From the NCBI GenBank assembly GCA_914767715.1, contig OU612074.1, positions 9,563,501 to 9,627,500 of the forward strand: a stretch of DNA of 64,000 bases, in the 5' to 3' direction. The notes under the pieces were generated by a model. It saw only the letters and a list, made by a program, of their open reading frames with translations, was not told the origin of the DNA and did not search any database. This document shows, in pieces, positions 22,817-35,532 of the stretch. Numbering within the stretch: the first letter of the stretch is position 1; every line of letters begins with the position of its first letter. Both the position numbers and the translations under genes were made by a program. Source of the stretch: Membranipora membranacea (taxonomy: Eukaryota; Bryozoa; Gymnolaemata; Cheilostomatida; Membraniporidae).

Positions 22817-24340
22817 CCCCCCCCCCCAAAATATACAATTAATGAAATATTTATGTATGGGCGTACCGTTACATAACCTAACCATATGCGTCATTAGGTT
22901 GGTTGGAGTTACGACATGGGTATCAATCCGCTCAGAAACTAATCTACTGATTTTACTTCTCTTATAATCAAATCCCTGTTATTTTCTAATGGTCAGTGGC
23001 TCAGAGTCTTGCATGGATAGATGGATACTCGGTAATCTTAGTGAGATGGTCTCAATCTGTCAGCGAGGATTTCAGAGTTACGACCTCCCGACTATGAAAA
23101 ACAGTTTGTTTTAACCTCTGGTTTTATAGATTACCCTTAGCTTGAAGGCCTGTTTTAGATAAGGCTTGTTTTGTTGGCACTGTATTTTAATTACGATGTA
23201 CATCCGCTCAGGTCCACTCATTCTCTTGGATTATTGAACAAGTCAGACTAAGTGCCAGCAGAGTCTAAGTAAAAATAAAAATTATAAGATGATAAGTCTG
23301 CTGCTTGGAGGAGTTATAAGATAAAATAAAAGTAGCTAACTATCATTATACATGGCATTAATTGAGGTGTTTGCCTTGGATACATGTCAGCAGTGTTAGA
23401 AGTGGAAAATATGAGGTATGGGGATGCCAACCATGCCGAAGGTCCAGGGGGTGGCTTAGGCTCCCGAAAAGGCTCAAGCCTGGAAATCAACGGCTTAATG
23501 CAATCAGAATGGTTATTTATATAGAGGGACGGCGCATACCGCTACACAAAATAGGAAGGAGGACACCATCCCCTTGCATCCATTCTAAATTCTAGCACTG
23601 CAAGTCAGCACCATAAATTGTCATGTAACAACATATATTACATGTTTATATGGTGAAGTATAAGTCCAGGGACTTTTGTCCACACATCTTCATTTCACAC
23701 ATGTGCACAATTAGTGTTAATGACTGTTATAAGAGATAAAATAGAGATCTCAAATCAGGCATATCATACTTATTGATGGAACTAATTTCAGTGAAGCCAA
23801 GGGAGTAACAATAACTGACCTCTTCTTTAGAAGCCGTAGTATGTAGTTCGGAGTTCAACTACTTGAAGAACAACAGAAGGGACAGAGACAGGAAGCTGTC
23901 AGCAGCAGTGGGGGAGACAACTCCTGAAAATATTCCAGGCGTAAATATCAGATACACTGTGGTCTATAGATATGATGCTTAGTAAACGCAGTGAACGCGA
24001 CGTTAAGTCAGGCAACCATTAGAACTGGTGATATAGATGAACTGGTTTATCGTGATATGCAGCATGATTCATCTGCATCATTTTGCCCTTTGCTGCTTAT
24101 ATGTTTTCAATGTACTTTGGTTAATGTACAATTATTCGAGTTAGAAACATGCGGTTTAAAACAAATTGCGATATTAGATATGAGCCAGTCTACTGGCAAC
24201 GTGTCAGTGAAAGAATTTTTGAGATGGGACAGGTAGTTCCTGAGAAACTGAAAAGGCGATATATTACGTTAAAAAGAACAAAAATGGTTGACTAAAAAAA
24301 TGATTGAATTTACATTTCGTCTATTTTACTTCTTGGTGGA
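22817..24340. other. No recognised gene
   Basis: Starts with a C run and then AT-rich sequence. Small ORFs (23362-23595, 23991-24236) have no recognisable domains. Confidence 0.35.
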
Positions 24341-24344
24341 TTAA

Positions 24345-24750
24345 CTTGTTTGGTTACATACATATATTACATACAATTATACATTATGTACACTTAAATA
24401 TTATATACAATTATATATTATATTCAATCATATAATATATACAATAATATATCATATACAATTAAATATTATATACAATTATATATTCTATACAATTATA
24501 CAAAATTTACAATGATATATCATATATCATTATAAATATTATTTGCAATTATATGATATATACAATTATATATTATATACAGTGAGGCCTATAATATATG
24601 CAATCTTATATTCTATACAATTATGTAATATATACGATTGAATATTATATACAAATATATAATATATGCAATTATACAATATATACAATTATTCATTATA
24701 TACAATTATATACAATTGCATACAATGTACAATTTTATATAAATATACTA
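24345..24750. repeat. AT-rich tandem repeat (tatatacaattata-type)
   Basis: About 400 bases of degenerate units close to tatatacaattatatatta, roughly 17-20 bases each. It can fold back on itself. No coding potential. Confidence 0.8.
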
Positions 24751-24764
24751 CAATTATAACATTC

Positions 24765-25025
24765 TTGTTGCGCGACAGTTCAAATCCCGGTGAAGACAGA
24801 TTTTATTTACATATTATCTCTTTAACTACTTGGTGCTTTTACTTGTTTTGTTTTGGTACCTATCTATTGCTACTTACACCCACTACATCATTAAAATTAA
24901 CCATCTGGTTTATTTGGCACTGAGCTTTGCAAGCTTGAGCGGCCCAGCGTGGCTGAGCGGTGGGAGTGTTTGATCTCAGCCCAAGTTCAAATTCCGGTGA
25001 GGCAAGATTAAAAAAAACAAGGAGG
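24765..25025 (+). mobile_element. tRNA-derived SINE remnants
   Basis: 24950-24960 (tggctgagcgg) resembles a polymerase III A box and 24983-24995 (aagttcaaattcc) a B box, followed by ggtgaggcaagatt and an A-rich tail. A second B-box piece with a similar tail (cagttcaaatcccggtgaag) lies at about 24778. Neither folds as a complete tRNA. Confidence 0.45.
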
Positions 25026-25559
25026 GAGCATGGGGAGGAGCCCTTATTTTTATATAATATATGTAAATATACCACAATTATAACATGTTTGTTACATTAT
25101 AATCTATGGCTGTATTCACTGAAAATAAATGTGGGGGAGTTTTTGCCGCATATTAGGACAACGATAACCCGGCTATCTACCTCATAGGTGGTATGGAAAG
25201 GACAGCCATTTTAATCTGCACATGTAATGACATCGCCAATTGGCCATCCATAATAAACTCAATCGACAGCCTCAGTGTATATCATCCACACCCATGAACT
25301 TTTGTGGGATTTATGATCACGGCATGTCTAGTATAGTATACCTTCTTGTGGCTTTGATAATCATAATAGAGCCCTATAAGAATAAAAATCAAATCTATAA
25401 TCAAAATACTGCATAATAGATACCCATCATGTTTAGTGACATTTATAACTCTTGAGTGAAATAAAAAGTGCACCATACATAAAGAACCTTTGAATATTAA
25501 ACAGCTATCCCACTCACTCAAGACATAATAATTAAAATCAAGTTGTCTTACCACACACC

Positions 25560-25862
25560 ACATCCAAGCATGGGCAGCAATATGAGATACCTTAGGGGCG
25601 CAGCAGCAATATCTGCGCCAGGTCGCTCTCTGGTTGTAGGCAGGTCGGATCAAACCTAGGGGCCAATCAAACCCCGATAGTTGATTGACTGCAATTGGGG
25701 TTCAAACCCAGACTTTCAACATTTGCATGCCAAAGGTACAGCGCTCTAACCAACTGTGCCCCCTCCCACTTCCAGTAAGCCACCTCCTAATCCTACTGAG
25801 CCACTTCCTTGCTCCTACTACAGGGTAGACTCGGAGCATCCCAACTACACTCTGCACAGTAC
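25560..25862 (-). mobile_element. tRNA-derived SINE (minus strand)
   Basis: Read on the minus strand, 25756-25741 is cagttggttagagcgc (A box) and 25710-25698 is gggtttgaacccc (B box), about the spacing of a tRNA. No acceptor stem can form, so this is a SINE head rather than a tRNA gene. Flanking sequence at 25815-25862 (gtagactcggagca) recurs at about 45215. Confidence 0.6.
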
Positions 25863-25899
25863 ATGGGCCAATATGTTGTTTGCAATTCTCTATAACCCC

Positions 25900-28800
25900 A
25901 AATGCTTTATTGTGACATTTTTCATTTTTCATTTTTATTTTTAGTAATTAATACTTCTACTTCACAACTTGCATGACGACCTGAACTATGCATGCATATG
26001 ACTTACAAAAAGTTAGTAGGACAATTTTATACGGATGGCATCGCTACATAATAAATGTCATATCTTGCACTTTTTAAAACCCGTTAGAAGGATAGTGTGG
26101 ATGAAAAATACATGTACTGAAGTCACTTAATCCAACCGGCAATGTAACCCAAGGAAATACAACTCGAAATAGACTGAAAATGTTATCGACATCAGCAGCA
26201 TAAAGAAGCAAGAATTTTGTGGAAGAACAAAACTGCATGTCGTGGTCAAGTCTATAGTGGGTCGAGTGAGCTTGTTTCAATTCTTTATTGAAACATGCAA
26301 TTTTAACCTAATAATCTTTATAGGCAATATTTAGGTAAGCGTTTAATCAATTTAATATCATAAACTGTTAGGACCAGCGTGCAGTGAGAAGTGATCGTGC
26401 TACACCTGGGTGTGTTTTTTAAAGGATTTAGGACTTGGAGAACTCAAAAAACAGACTGGGCCTTTAATTTGGGAAATTTAAAAGAATCAAGTTCGTACCC
26501 AACTTAACTCGTCTTTTAGCGGTTTTCTGTTTGAATAGCACCAGCATATCTCCACAGATAGCTAAAATGCCTGTGGATTTTGATACACTCGGGGAAAGCC
26601 ATGCGCAGCTGGATGCTAAAAACTAAGTATCTCAAAACGTTACAATGACATTTGTTATGCAGACACACCTACCTATGATGGCCTTACACATTTCTGTATT
26701 GAATCTCGAGACTGATTCCAACTATTTTAACATCTCTTTATTACATTACATTGAATCATAGGCAGGTATGATTGCATGACGATTGTCATTGTAATTTTTA
26801 TGATTAGGAAATAAAATTGGCAGGCATTAAATTGACAATTTTTCTCCAGTGAATCAAAAGCCACAGGCGCCATAGCTATCAAGTGTTTTCCCTGTATATC
26901 CTTACTCTGTAACATCGCTGTTCAGAATTCAGAACTTTAAATCAGACTTAAGTATGCCAATCTAAGATGACATGGGGAAAAAGAGGCCACAGAATTGTAT
27001 GGTCATGTTTGCTCATGTGAGAGAAATGAAGATATCAGGATAGTGCACCATAAGAGAGTGGATAACCACAACAGCGCTTGGGATACCCAAGCAATGCCGA
27101 CCTCTGCTGTTATTATATTTACTCAAGTTATATCTAAACACTTTGAGCTGGTGGAAAATTTGTATTTTACATGCCATAATATTGAGAATTCACAACTCAA
27201 GGCGTGAATGACAAATAATTACCCTATGGCATCCATTCATTTCAAATATTGTCTATTCAAAGGATCATCGGCTTAGCAGTTACTGTCACGAGGTGTCAAT
27301 TCATTTGTTTCTGATAGTAATTCTAACAATAGAAATGGGTTATCTACAGTTGACAGCCCCCACTTATTGCTAAATGCACAGATTATCTCTGCACACTGTC
27401 TCTTGCAGATGAAATAAATCCGTTGGCCAATAAGGTGCTTTCGATTGCAGTTAAACATTTTTATCAACCAATGACTTTATAGCCAGTTACGTCAATTAAA
27501 ACCTGAAAGTATAAAACCGAAGGAATTTCTGATTTCAAGTATTTAGTAGGACAGCTGAGCTTACCGGAATCTAGATGCGGTAGACATTTTAGTGGAATAT
27601 TAGGCCAAATAACCTTCTCTCCAAGTGTAAGTAAAATGTAACATACTTTACATCTCAGAATCAGCTTCTGAAGTTTTTTACCACAAAAGGTGTGCCTGGA
27701 GATTGACGTTCTTAAAGAATCACAAATTCACCAAGTCCAATGAGATAAATCAAAATCAATTATTTCAACTCAAAAAGTACCATGGTTCCGTTGTACAATA
27801 TGCAAATCAAAGATTTTTTAACACTGATCCTCCTATCACTTGCTGCACATGCAAGCTATAAGCTCTCGATAGAATGTCTTGTGTACTGGCACCTTGCCAT
27901 GAATTTCTCTTGAGGCAAATCCTCATATTAGCTAGTTGTTCCCTTTTAGTGCTTGTTGCCTAATTCATGCCCTAATTAATTGCTTTCATAATGTGTTTCC
28001 TCATAAGAACTTTTGTAAACTGTTTAGCATTTCGAACACCACAGATGAGTCTATGCTCTTGATATCAAAAAAAGCTGCAAACACTCAGAATTTCCTCATT
28101 ATTCGAGATACGTGCTGTCTGTTACCTATGAGGAAAAGATTTATTCAATATACTGCAATTTTCATTAATTATGGTTCAGAGGAATACTGAAAGTATATAT
28201 CTATGTAATGTATTGGCATACTTGTGATTGACCCCCGTGTCATACCTCTGTCCTGAAATGACTCAGTTTAAATCCCTGTTCATCTGGTTCGGTTTCATGG
28301 ATGAGGAAAATGTGACAGCAATGAGGGTATAGGGACATCCCCATCAGCTAAAATAAACTAATTAAATTTTTCCTCAACTCAAATTACCTCAGCATCTAAT
28401 ACCTTGGAAACCGTATGGACGTTTGAGTTGAGGCGATCGCAAACAGACAAAAATGATATATTTATGATGGGGAAATTCTTGCCTGTTATCTATTAGGAAA
28501 AACCCAAAACCTCTCTGGTCAAGCATGCCAAAGTGAGGTCTTTAGAATTTTCAACATATGTGAACAAAAATCATTACCAGTTGCTCAACAAGGCAGTTCA
28601 ATTAAAAGTTTTCGATTGTATCATATTATACAATCCAGACAAGAAACACTCATTATCTCTGTTTGACAAAAGTGCCAATTATAGCTTTGTTGGATTAGCC
28701 GGCAACCTTTTTAATTGGTTTCTACATTTGTGTGCCTAAATAATGGTGCAGGTGCCAACACTTGAAACCTGCATTTACATATTGAATTATGAGATGTGTG

Positions 28801-29253
28801 CTTTTTTATCAATGGTAACAATACCTGATTATAGAATTCCTACAAACTGTCTTGCGCTCAATTACCGTCTATGTCGTCCATTATCCTGACACGACTTGAT
28901 GTGATACCAAATTAATTACTTTTTCAGTTCAGCACCAAAACTGCATCAAACGCTGCCACATGTTAACTGCTCTAAAACTCCAAAAAATACCAGGTTATTA
29001 ATTTGGATATCACTGCAAGCAATTTTGTTTTCCTGAATGAATGAAGCTGCCAAATATTATCTATGAGGAAGTCAGCATGTTGAGCAATGATGCAAAACAG
29101 GCCTTCCTTAATTGATTGCAACATTAATTTCTATTAAGCGTGTACAGCAGACAACTATATCATGCATATATAAATTCACTGTCACACAATTCATTGTGTC
29201 ATTTTCAGATTGCCAATCGATCAGGAAACACGGAAAAGAATCTTTCTACTGCG
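25900..29253. other. No recognised gene
   Basis: About 3.3 kb of AT-rich sequence upstream of the lipase gene. ORFs are short and lack domains; no repeat with a second copy was noticed. Confidence 0.4.
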
Positions 29254-32200
29254 ATGAATTTCCTTGTTTATGTACTGCTTTTGATAGCAGGAACCTCAGG
29301 AGGTTACTGTCCATCAAATAAAGACTGTGGATCATGCACACAAGACACACAGTTTTGGATCGGCTGTCGCTGGTGTCCCCTCACCAATGACTGCCACTAT
29401 TACGGAGATCGTAAGTAAATTATTCTTGCAATATTTCAACAGATAGAGAGGTTGGTGACAGGTTCACAGCAATGAGCTCAATGTTTACAATTTCTCCCAG
29501 GGAAATAGTGAACATTTTGCGAGAATGGCAAAGAAATTTACACAAAACATGGAAATAATTTATCATGGTAATGGTTAGGATGAATTCAAAAATATTGTTA
29601 AATTAACAGTGCTTGGTATTTACTGATAGATAATTGGAGTAGAACTAGTGTGTTGAATTGTTCATAGAAAAAACGTTCCAGGGATTTTTCTAGCAATGAC
29701 TAACTACAATGCATACAATTTTCTCAATCTATACCAATGTTGAAATTGAAACTAAAACTTACCTTATTACAGCTTACAATGACTGCTACGGAGACCAGCA
29801 AGTGACAGGAGTAGATCAGTGCTTAGCTATCGCTGAGCCAGAGTATCTTACCTACAATCCTTATCGAGCGGTTGAGATGGCGAAGATGTCCTCACTAGCT
29901 TACATGCAGCCAAACCTTAAAGACAAGAAGTCAACGCAAGCAGTGATAGAAAAGGAATTCAACGGCAAATATAAAGTAAGTTTCATTTAGTCAACTGACG
30001 CCGTTTGGAGTAAAATAAACCAAACGCTTTATTGATAAGAGCTATCGATGAATCGTCTGACCTGACACAAGTCAGATATGTCGCAAAGCGAAAGGCTTGA
30101 GTTCAAGAAAGATTTTACCATTGTGTTCAATCCAAACAGGCGAACAATTGCTGGCTTGTCTGATGTGAGGACGGTGAAAAATAGTGCAGTAGGATTTTTG
30201 CCGCCATGCCAAAATGTATCGAGGATAAAAACACTTTGGGCATAAAAATACAAGTAGTCGTAGAAATTTCCCACATTATATTTCTTGTGTTAGAAACTGA
30301 GGAAGCAAGGGACTTTCATTTCGTATAAAATGAAATTCCTTCATTTTGATTAGTTGCACAAGTTTATTTCATATATTTGCAATCAGTATTGTCTATTTTC
30401 TCATATCCACCTACCATGTGACTCTTCATTTGCAGTTAGTAGAGTTTATACAGAAGGAGTGTGATCTAGTGTTTGATTATGCTGACTGTGCTGCAGCTAT
30501 ATCATATTCACAGTCCGATAACACGATAGCTGTGGCATTCAGAGGCTCTGCAGCTTTGACACAGATACTTGAGCAAGTCTTACAGTTTCTCACTGGAATG
30601 ACTTCTTTCACAGCTACTGGTGGCAAAGTGAGTATGAGTAGAATACATTTTTTGGCATTCATTGCCGTACCAATCATGCATAAAATATTTTTACACACTT
30701 TAGATTTCAATGCTACCATAACAAATGATTGGAAGCCACCAAAATAGTGCATACTAATAGGAACAATTGAAGTATTTTTTTTGCAAACCAGGGCTCTCAG
30801 ATATTATAAAACCTTCTAGTTAGTTTCTAACAACAGCTGCAATCAAATACTTAATAAAACATATCAATTATCTCAAACGCTACTTGGGCAAGATAACAGG
30901 ATCCCTTCTTCAACCTTCTCAGGTGCTGACCTATAACTACAATGCACATGAGAGTCTGTATTCCTGTATTAAATCTGCTGTGGAGGACATCATGAGCCGA
31001 GGTACCAATATGAGGATCATCACCACTGGGCACTCATTTGGTAGGTCTACAATTTATCTATTGGGGTTTTCCTAAAGTTCATAATTGAAGGAAATTAAAA
31101 ATAACCTGTTGTCCTCACATCCATTAACATGGATGTAGAAAAACGACTTGAATGAAAAAATACAAGTGTAAGGTGGAACCACTGAACAAAATTATTCTCA
31201 TGGAATGGAAATATCATACCATCATTCAGTTAGAACATTCAACACAGGGACTCATCTGCAATGGATTTGATTGGCTGTCCCTTCTAGCATGAAAAAAGAG
31301 CCTGGGAAAGTGAGTTGTTTACAAATCTGCAAACAGTACTAAAATGCTTTGATGATTTGGGCTTTCCTATAAAGCTACTAGGGACTAGGGACTGACTATT
31401 TCGTTGGTCCAATGATTGGAAAAAAAAGCTAATGATGCTATATCAGATATTGAATTCAATGGGCGGAAAATTTATTATATAGTAAGTAGGATAATCATTA
31501 TGGCTAATATAAACAACAATAACAAATAATATCTCTTGTTAACGAGATTTCACTTGTGGAATGATAAGTTAACAAGCTTGCAGTGTAAAAACACACATCT
31601 AACGCAACAAACCATAAAAATAGATTCCCATGATAATTACCAGCATATATTTCCTAGAATGTTTACCAGTGTCAATGTACGAGATGGAATTGTGCAATTT
31701 CATGAGAAATAATTATGATATGGCCCGCATTTATGCAACAAAAAATGTGGGGCTTTACCACACAATTTAAGTGACCCTCTACTCTCATATGCAAGTAGCC
31801 TGATAGCACAGTTCAATCATGTCATGCTTGCGCCGGTTCCATGTCATTCATTCCCATTATGACTGAGCTTATTTATGGAAATTGTCCCGGCAATTGCAGA
31901 TTGTCGCATCTAATTCACTACCCACCTTTCAAGTATTATGCCAAAATCATATCTTGTCGCAATGAATAGCAGCATTCAAATTGTTTACGCAAAACTTAGA
32001 ATTTAGGCCTGACCAGTAAATAAAAGAAACTTTAAAATTTTGAAGATTAACCAACATGCAATGTATGCAAGGTGTCTCAGTTACGTTCAGCACAACCATG
32101 TTATTGTCAGGCTACCTATAGTGATTCAGAAGATAGAGACACCTGTTGAATAGACGCTTGTGAATTTTCATCATGCATGACCTCATTGCTGATAATGTGT

Positions 32201-33842
32201 GAAGCACATCATGTACTTCACAGTGTGACAATAATTGATAATAATAACACTCGTGGTTCTAAACACTAATTATTGATAACAATTTACTTCAATAATCATT
32301 GATCTATGCTTTCAGGAGTAAATAGGGGCCTGTGAAACGTATTAAAACACTCAAGATATGTAGAGCAAAAAGTATTTGTAGCACAACGAAAGTTGTTATT
32401 GAGGGCTTTCCACTTCAAGATTTATTGATCTGTGCTAACTTGAGAAAATAGGGGCCTGTGAAACTTGTTTACGATCACTCAAAATATGTAGAGGAAAAAT
32501 AATTTCCGCACAAGGAAAGTAGTAACTGAGGGCTTACCACTTGAAGATTTAATTTTTATGATGATGCCTTTCATTGCTATTGATGTCATGCTTGTCCTCT
32601 CGGTCCATTGTGTTGTTATGATCTTTACGTAGGTGGAGCACAGGCACACAATCATTATGTTGTTACTTTCCATACCTAGGTGGGGCACAAGCACAACTGT
32701 TTGGTGCTAATCTTGTAGCTGATGGTGTGATTGGGCCAGAAGACATTGATGTCTACACATTTGGATCACCCAGAGTGGGAGATCAAACATTTGCTTATAA
32801 TTATGACAGGGTAAGCCAATGCCAAAACTCAATTTGGTTTTTAAAATTTATCAACAAGCCACCAAATCAAGAGAACAATCTAGGAGATTTACGAATCGCA
32901 GTCTTTCCAAACATTCAGCTTTTTGAACTTTATGAAGATACATTGACGGAGTATTGGAGGAGACAACCCTTTGTCAATGCAATATCTTCATAGAGTGCTT
33001 GACAAATAAATAAGTATTTTACTCAAGTTACCAATGACTGGAATGTTTAACTTGTTGTACAAATAAATACCTGAATCATATGATGATGAAGTTTCAGCCT
33101 GTTGATTGTGCAGCAATAATTAACATGAGAAAAATAAAAGTATGAATAATATGTAGTAGCAATTACTTTTTTGGTTCCAGATGATGGGTAATAGCTGGAG
33201 AGTAACTAATAGATGGGATCTAGTACCACAGATAGTACCAACTAGCATAGCCATCAGTCCTCACGCGTACCACACCAGAAGAGAGATATATTACGATAAG
33301 ACTGAGATCAATCCGTCTGACAGCTATACTATGTGTATGGATAACGAGGTAATGGTTACAAAATTATAATTCAACCAGGTACTTGTGAACACAAATTCAG
33401 TGCTTTGTGTCACATGTTACGAAATGAAGATGCTGCCAAGTCATTGTGAATTCAAGATTAGCGTTAATATTGGATGACAACCAAGCTTACCCTTGTCGAA
33501 TATAATCAATCGTTGGCATTATCATAGAAAATACACTCTGCTGTGCCTTTAAACATCACAGCAATTGCATTGAGTGGATCGTAATAGGTCACTGTGTATC
33601 TTAGACAACCCTTATTAATGACAGATCACATTCTTGTGTTCACTATTTCTTTTGATATTTCTGTGTAGGACAGTGACTGCTCCTATGGAAACCTTATATG
33701 CCTGACCTGCTTTGATAAACATCTACAATACTTCTTACCTGGAGAGATTAATCTATATATTCAGAGCAATGTATCAGAATCTGTCGGCAGCGCACCTCTC
33801 AAAACTACTAGAGGCTCGTGTGAATCGTTCATGTATCAGTAA
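29254..33842 (+). CDS. Secreted class 3 lipase with N-terminal PSI-like domain, 380 aa, seven exons
   Basis: CDS = 29254-29410, 29773-29975, 30436-30627, 30923-31040, 32680-32810, 33181-33348, 33669-33842 (1143 nt; every junction GT-AG and in phase). Residues 1-17 form a signal peptide (MNFLVYVLLLIAGTSGG). Residues about 19-67 are a Cys-rich PSI-like module (CPSNKDCGSC, GCRWCP, NDCYGD). The rest is an alpha/beta-hydrolase lipase_3 domain: IAVAFRGS (oxyanion region), nucleophile Ser222 in TTGHSFGGA, YTFGSPRVGD, acid Asp280 in NRWDLVPQ and His298 in AYHTRREIYY. The C-terminal tail has several Cys. It would hydrolyse ester bonds of lipids outside the cell or in the secretory pathway; the substrate is unknown. 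The intact triad and clean splicing suggest a live gene. Confidence 0.9.
31290..31490. repeat. Dispersed repeat in lipase intron 4 (copy 1)
   Basis: Shares gatgatttgggct, then gctact.ggga.ct, then gaattcaatg-type blocks in the same order with 34840-34985. Moderate divergence, judged by eye. Confidence 0.5.
32298..32552. repeat. Tandem duplication, about 126-bp unit, in lipase intron 4
   Basis: Copy 1 (about 32298-32423) and copy 2 (about 32424-32552) share ttgatct.tgct, aataggggcctgtgaaac, atatgtagag, gagggctt.ccactt and gaagattta. Diverged but clearly ordered alike. Confidence 0.75.
32590..32700 (+). repeat. Duplicated splice acceptor of lipase exon 5
   Basis: The junction tacctag|GTGGGGCACAAGCACAAC at 32680 is preceded by a similar ttacgtag|GTGGAGCACAGGCACAC near 32631, each after a tgttgttat/act stretch. 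The upstream copy would not give the conserved downstream lipase frame, so the 32680 site is used in the model. Confidence 0.6.
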
Positions 33843-35532
33843 ATCTCACATATAGTCAGTTAAGATTGATTTTTATATATTTCTTGATTTTATTCAAGTT
33901 GGATTCTTTTTAGCAATTTTATGCACCCAGTAAAAGTTTCTATATTATGTAAACATCTCTGGAGAGAAGGTTTTAAAACAAACAAACATATACCTACTAT
34001 TGCATACATGAAATTGTGTTACCGAAAAGTTCTTCGCTACTATAAAAAATTTCTTTGATCATAATGAGGTAAGATTTACTACATAAAAAGGGCTGTAAGT
34101 TCTTGGCTACAATGAACTGACTTTTTACTGAATGTGTTTTCCTGCTCAGGAAGAGATTTTATATTTAACTCAACAGCTTTAGTTATTAATTCAACTATCA
34201 ATATTTTAGAATCTCTATTTTGCACCAAAGATATGTTTTTATCAAATAGTCAATTTGAAAGCAATTAATTGTAGCTAGATGCTAAGCACTGAGCTTTAGC
34301 TGTTAGATTTGTTGTGGTCACATAGACCCATCAAAATAATATTACCATAATCTGTCTCTGCCACATGTGGCTCAGCAATAAAAGACATAATACATCTACC
34401 AGCATATTATGTCAATTTATTAAATTGAAGGCTTCCCAAAGACCAGTGCATGTTATAGTAAGGCAGATACTTATGTCAGATCCGCGTGGTAAAAAATCAA
34501 CAATCTTCTTTCTATGAATTATTGTTGGCTGATAAACTAGGCTATCATTACCACAAAGCAGGTGTCGTAAGGCTAAGTATGCATCATGCGTGACTTAAAT
34601 TTGCGCATGTGCAAGAACAATGAGTTTAGTTTGGGTTCTGATTGCAACTTTGGAAAGGGGAAATGGGATATCCCCTGCATAAACTGTCAATCAAAATCAG
34701 CTGACAATGACAAGAGAGGATAACTATTAATAACAAATCCACACGCTTTGGGGAGTATGTCACCAGAGCAGGTAGCCAATCAGATGGCTTCGGAATTCCG
34801 AGACTCAATTTTGCAGAGATCAGCTCCTGCCCAGAGCTGAGCATGCGCAGAATGTAATAAAATGCCTTCATTGTCGATGATTTGGGCTGTCCCAGAATGC
34901 TACTGGGAACTTGCGCTTTTGTGAGCCCTTTGTTTGGCAAAAGAAAGCTAAAGTTGCTACTTTAGATATGAAATTCAATGCTGTTGTATTTAATATTATG
35001 TTGATTGAGGTCAACTACATGATGTAACATGTGGTCTTATATACTATTTGCTCGCAATATGTATGATCAGGGTGTAAAATGGATAAATTTATAAGCAAAC
35101 ACGATCAAATTTATTTCTCAATAATTTAGATAACAAGTGAAGCAGATAGCATTGTGATAATAACATTAAATATAATATTATACTGTACGGAGCAGTTACA
35201 GAGTGCTAGCCATACATATTTTGTATCCCTTTATATATAGATTTGGGATTCCAGAAAGAAAATAATGCTTCTAGACAGCTCAGAAAAAACAAACAGCAGG
35301 TGATGCAATAAAGATGGAGATATATTATATATTTTAGACTAGCTATAATCTTCACAAATACGAAAATCAGCATCAATCGAATGAAGTGAAACTGTCAGTA
35401 GATTCCATGCTTATCAGAAAGTTAACGTAGCATGCCAAACTAGAAATATGATGAATCAAATAAAATGGTTAACTGACACATTGCATCGGTAAGTGTTTAT
35501 CAGAATCTTTTCTAAGGTATCCTGTAAATTTG
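33843..35532. other. No recognised gene
   Basis: Downstream of the lipase. It contains an AATAAA at about 34376 and the second copy of a dispersed repeat (34730-34990). The minus-strand ORF 34626-34940 overlaps that repeat and is not taken as a gene. Confidence 0.4.
34730..34990. repeat. Dispersed repeat (copy 2)
   Basis: Resembles 31290-31490 in order of conserved words (gatgatttgggct, gctactgggaact, gaaattcaatg). Confidence 0.45.

Noticed and set aside
24345-24750. CRISPR-like or regulatory array
   Set aside because: Units are degenerate AT-rich text without unique spacers; a simple tandem repeat in a eukaryotic genome.
24940-25000. Possible tRNA gene on the plus strand
   Set aside because: Box spacing is short and no cloverleaf forms; the A-rich tail points to a SINE.
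25690-25775. Possible tRNA gene on the minus strand
   Set aside because: A and B boxes are good, but the acceptor stem cannot pair and the anticodon arm does not form. A SINE head explains it better.
34626-34940. 104-codon minus ORF as a gene
   Set aside because: It overlaps a dispersed repeat copy and shows no domain.
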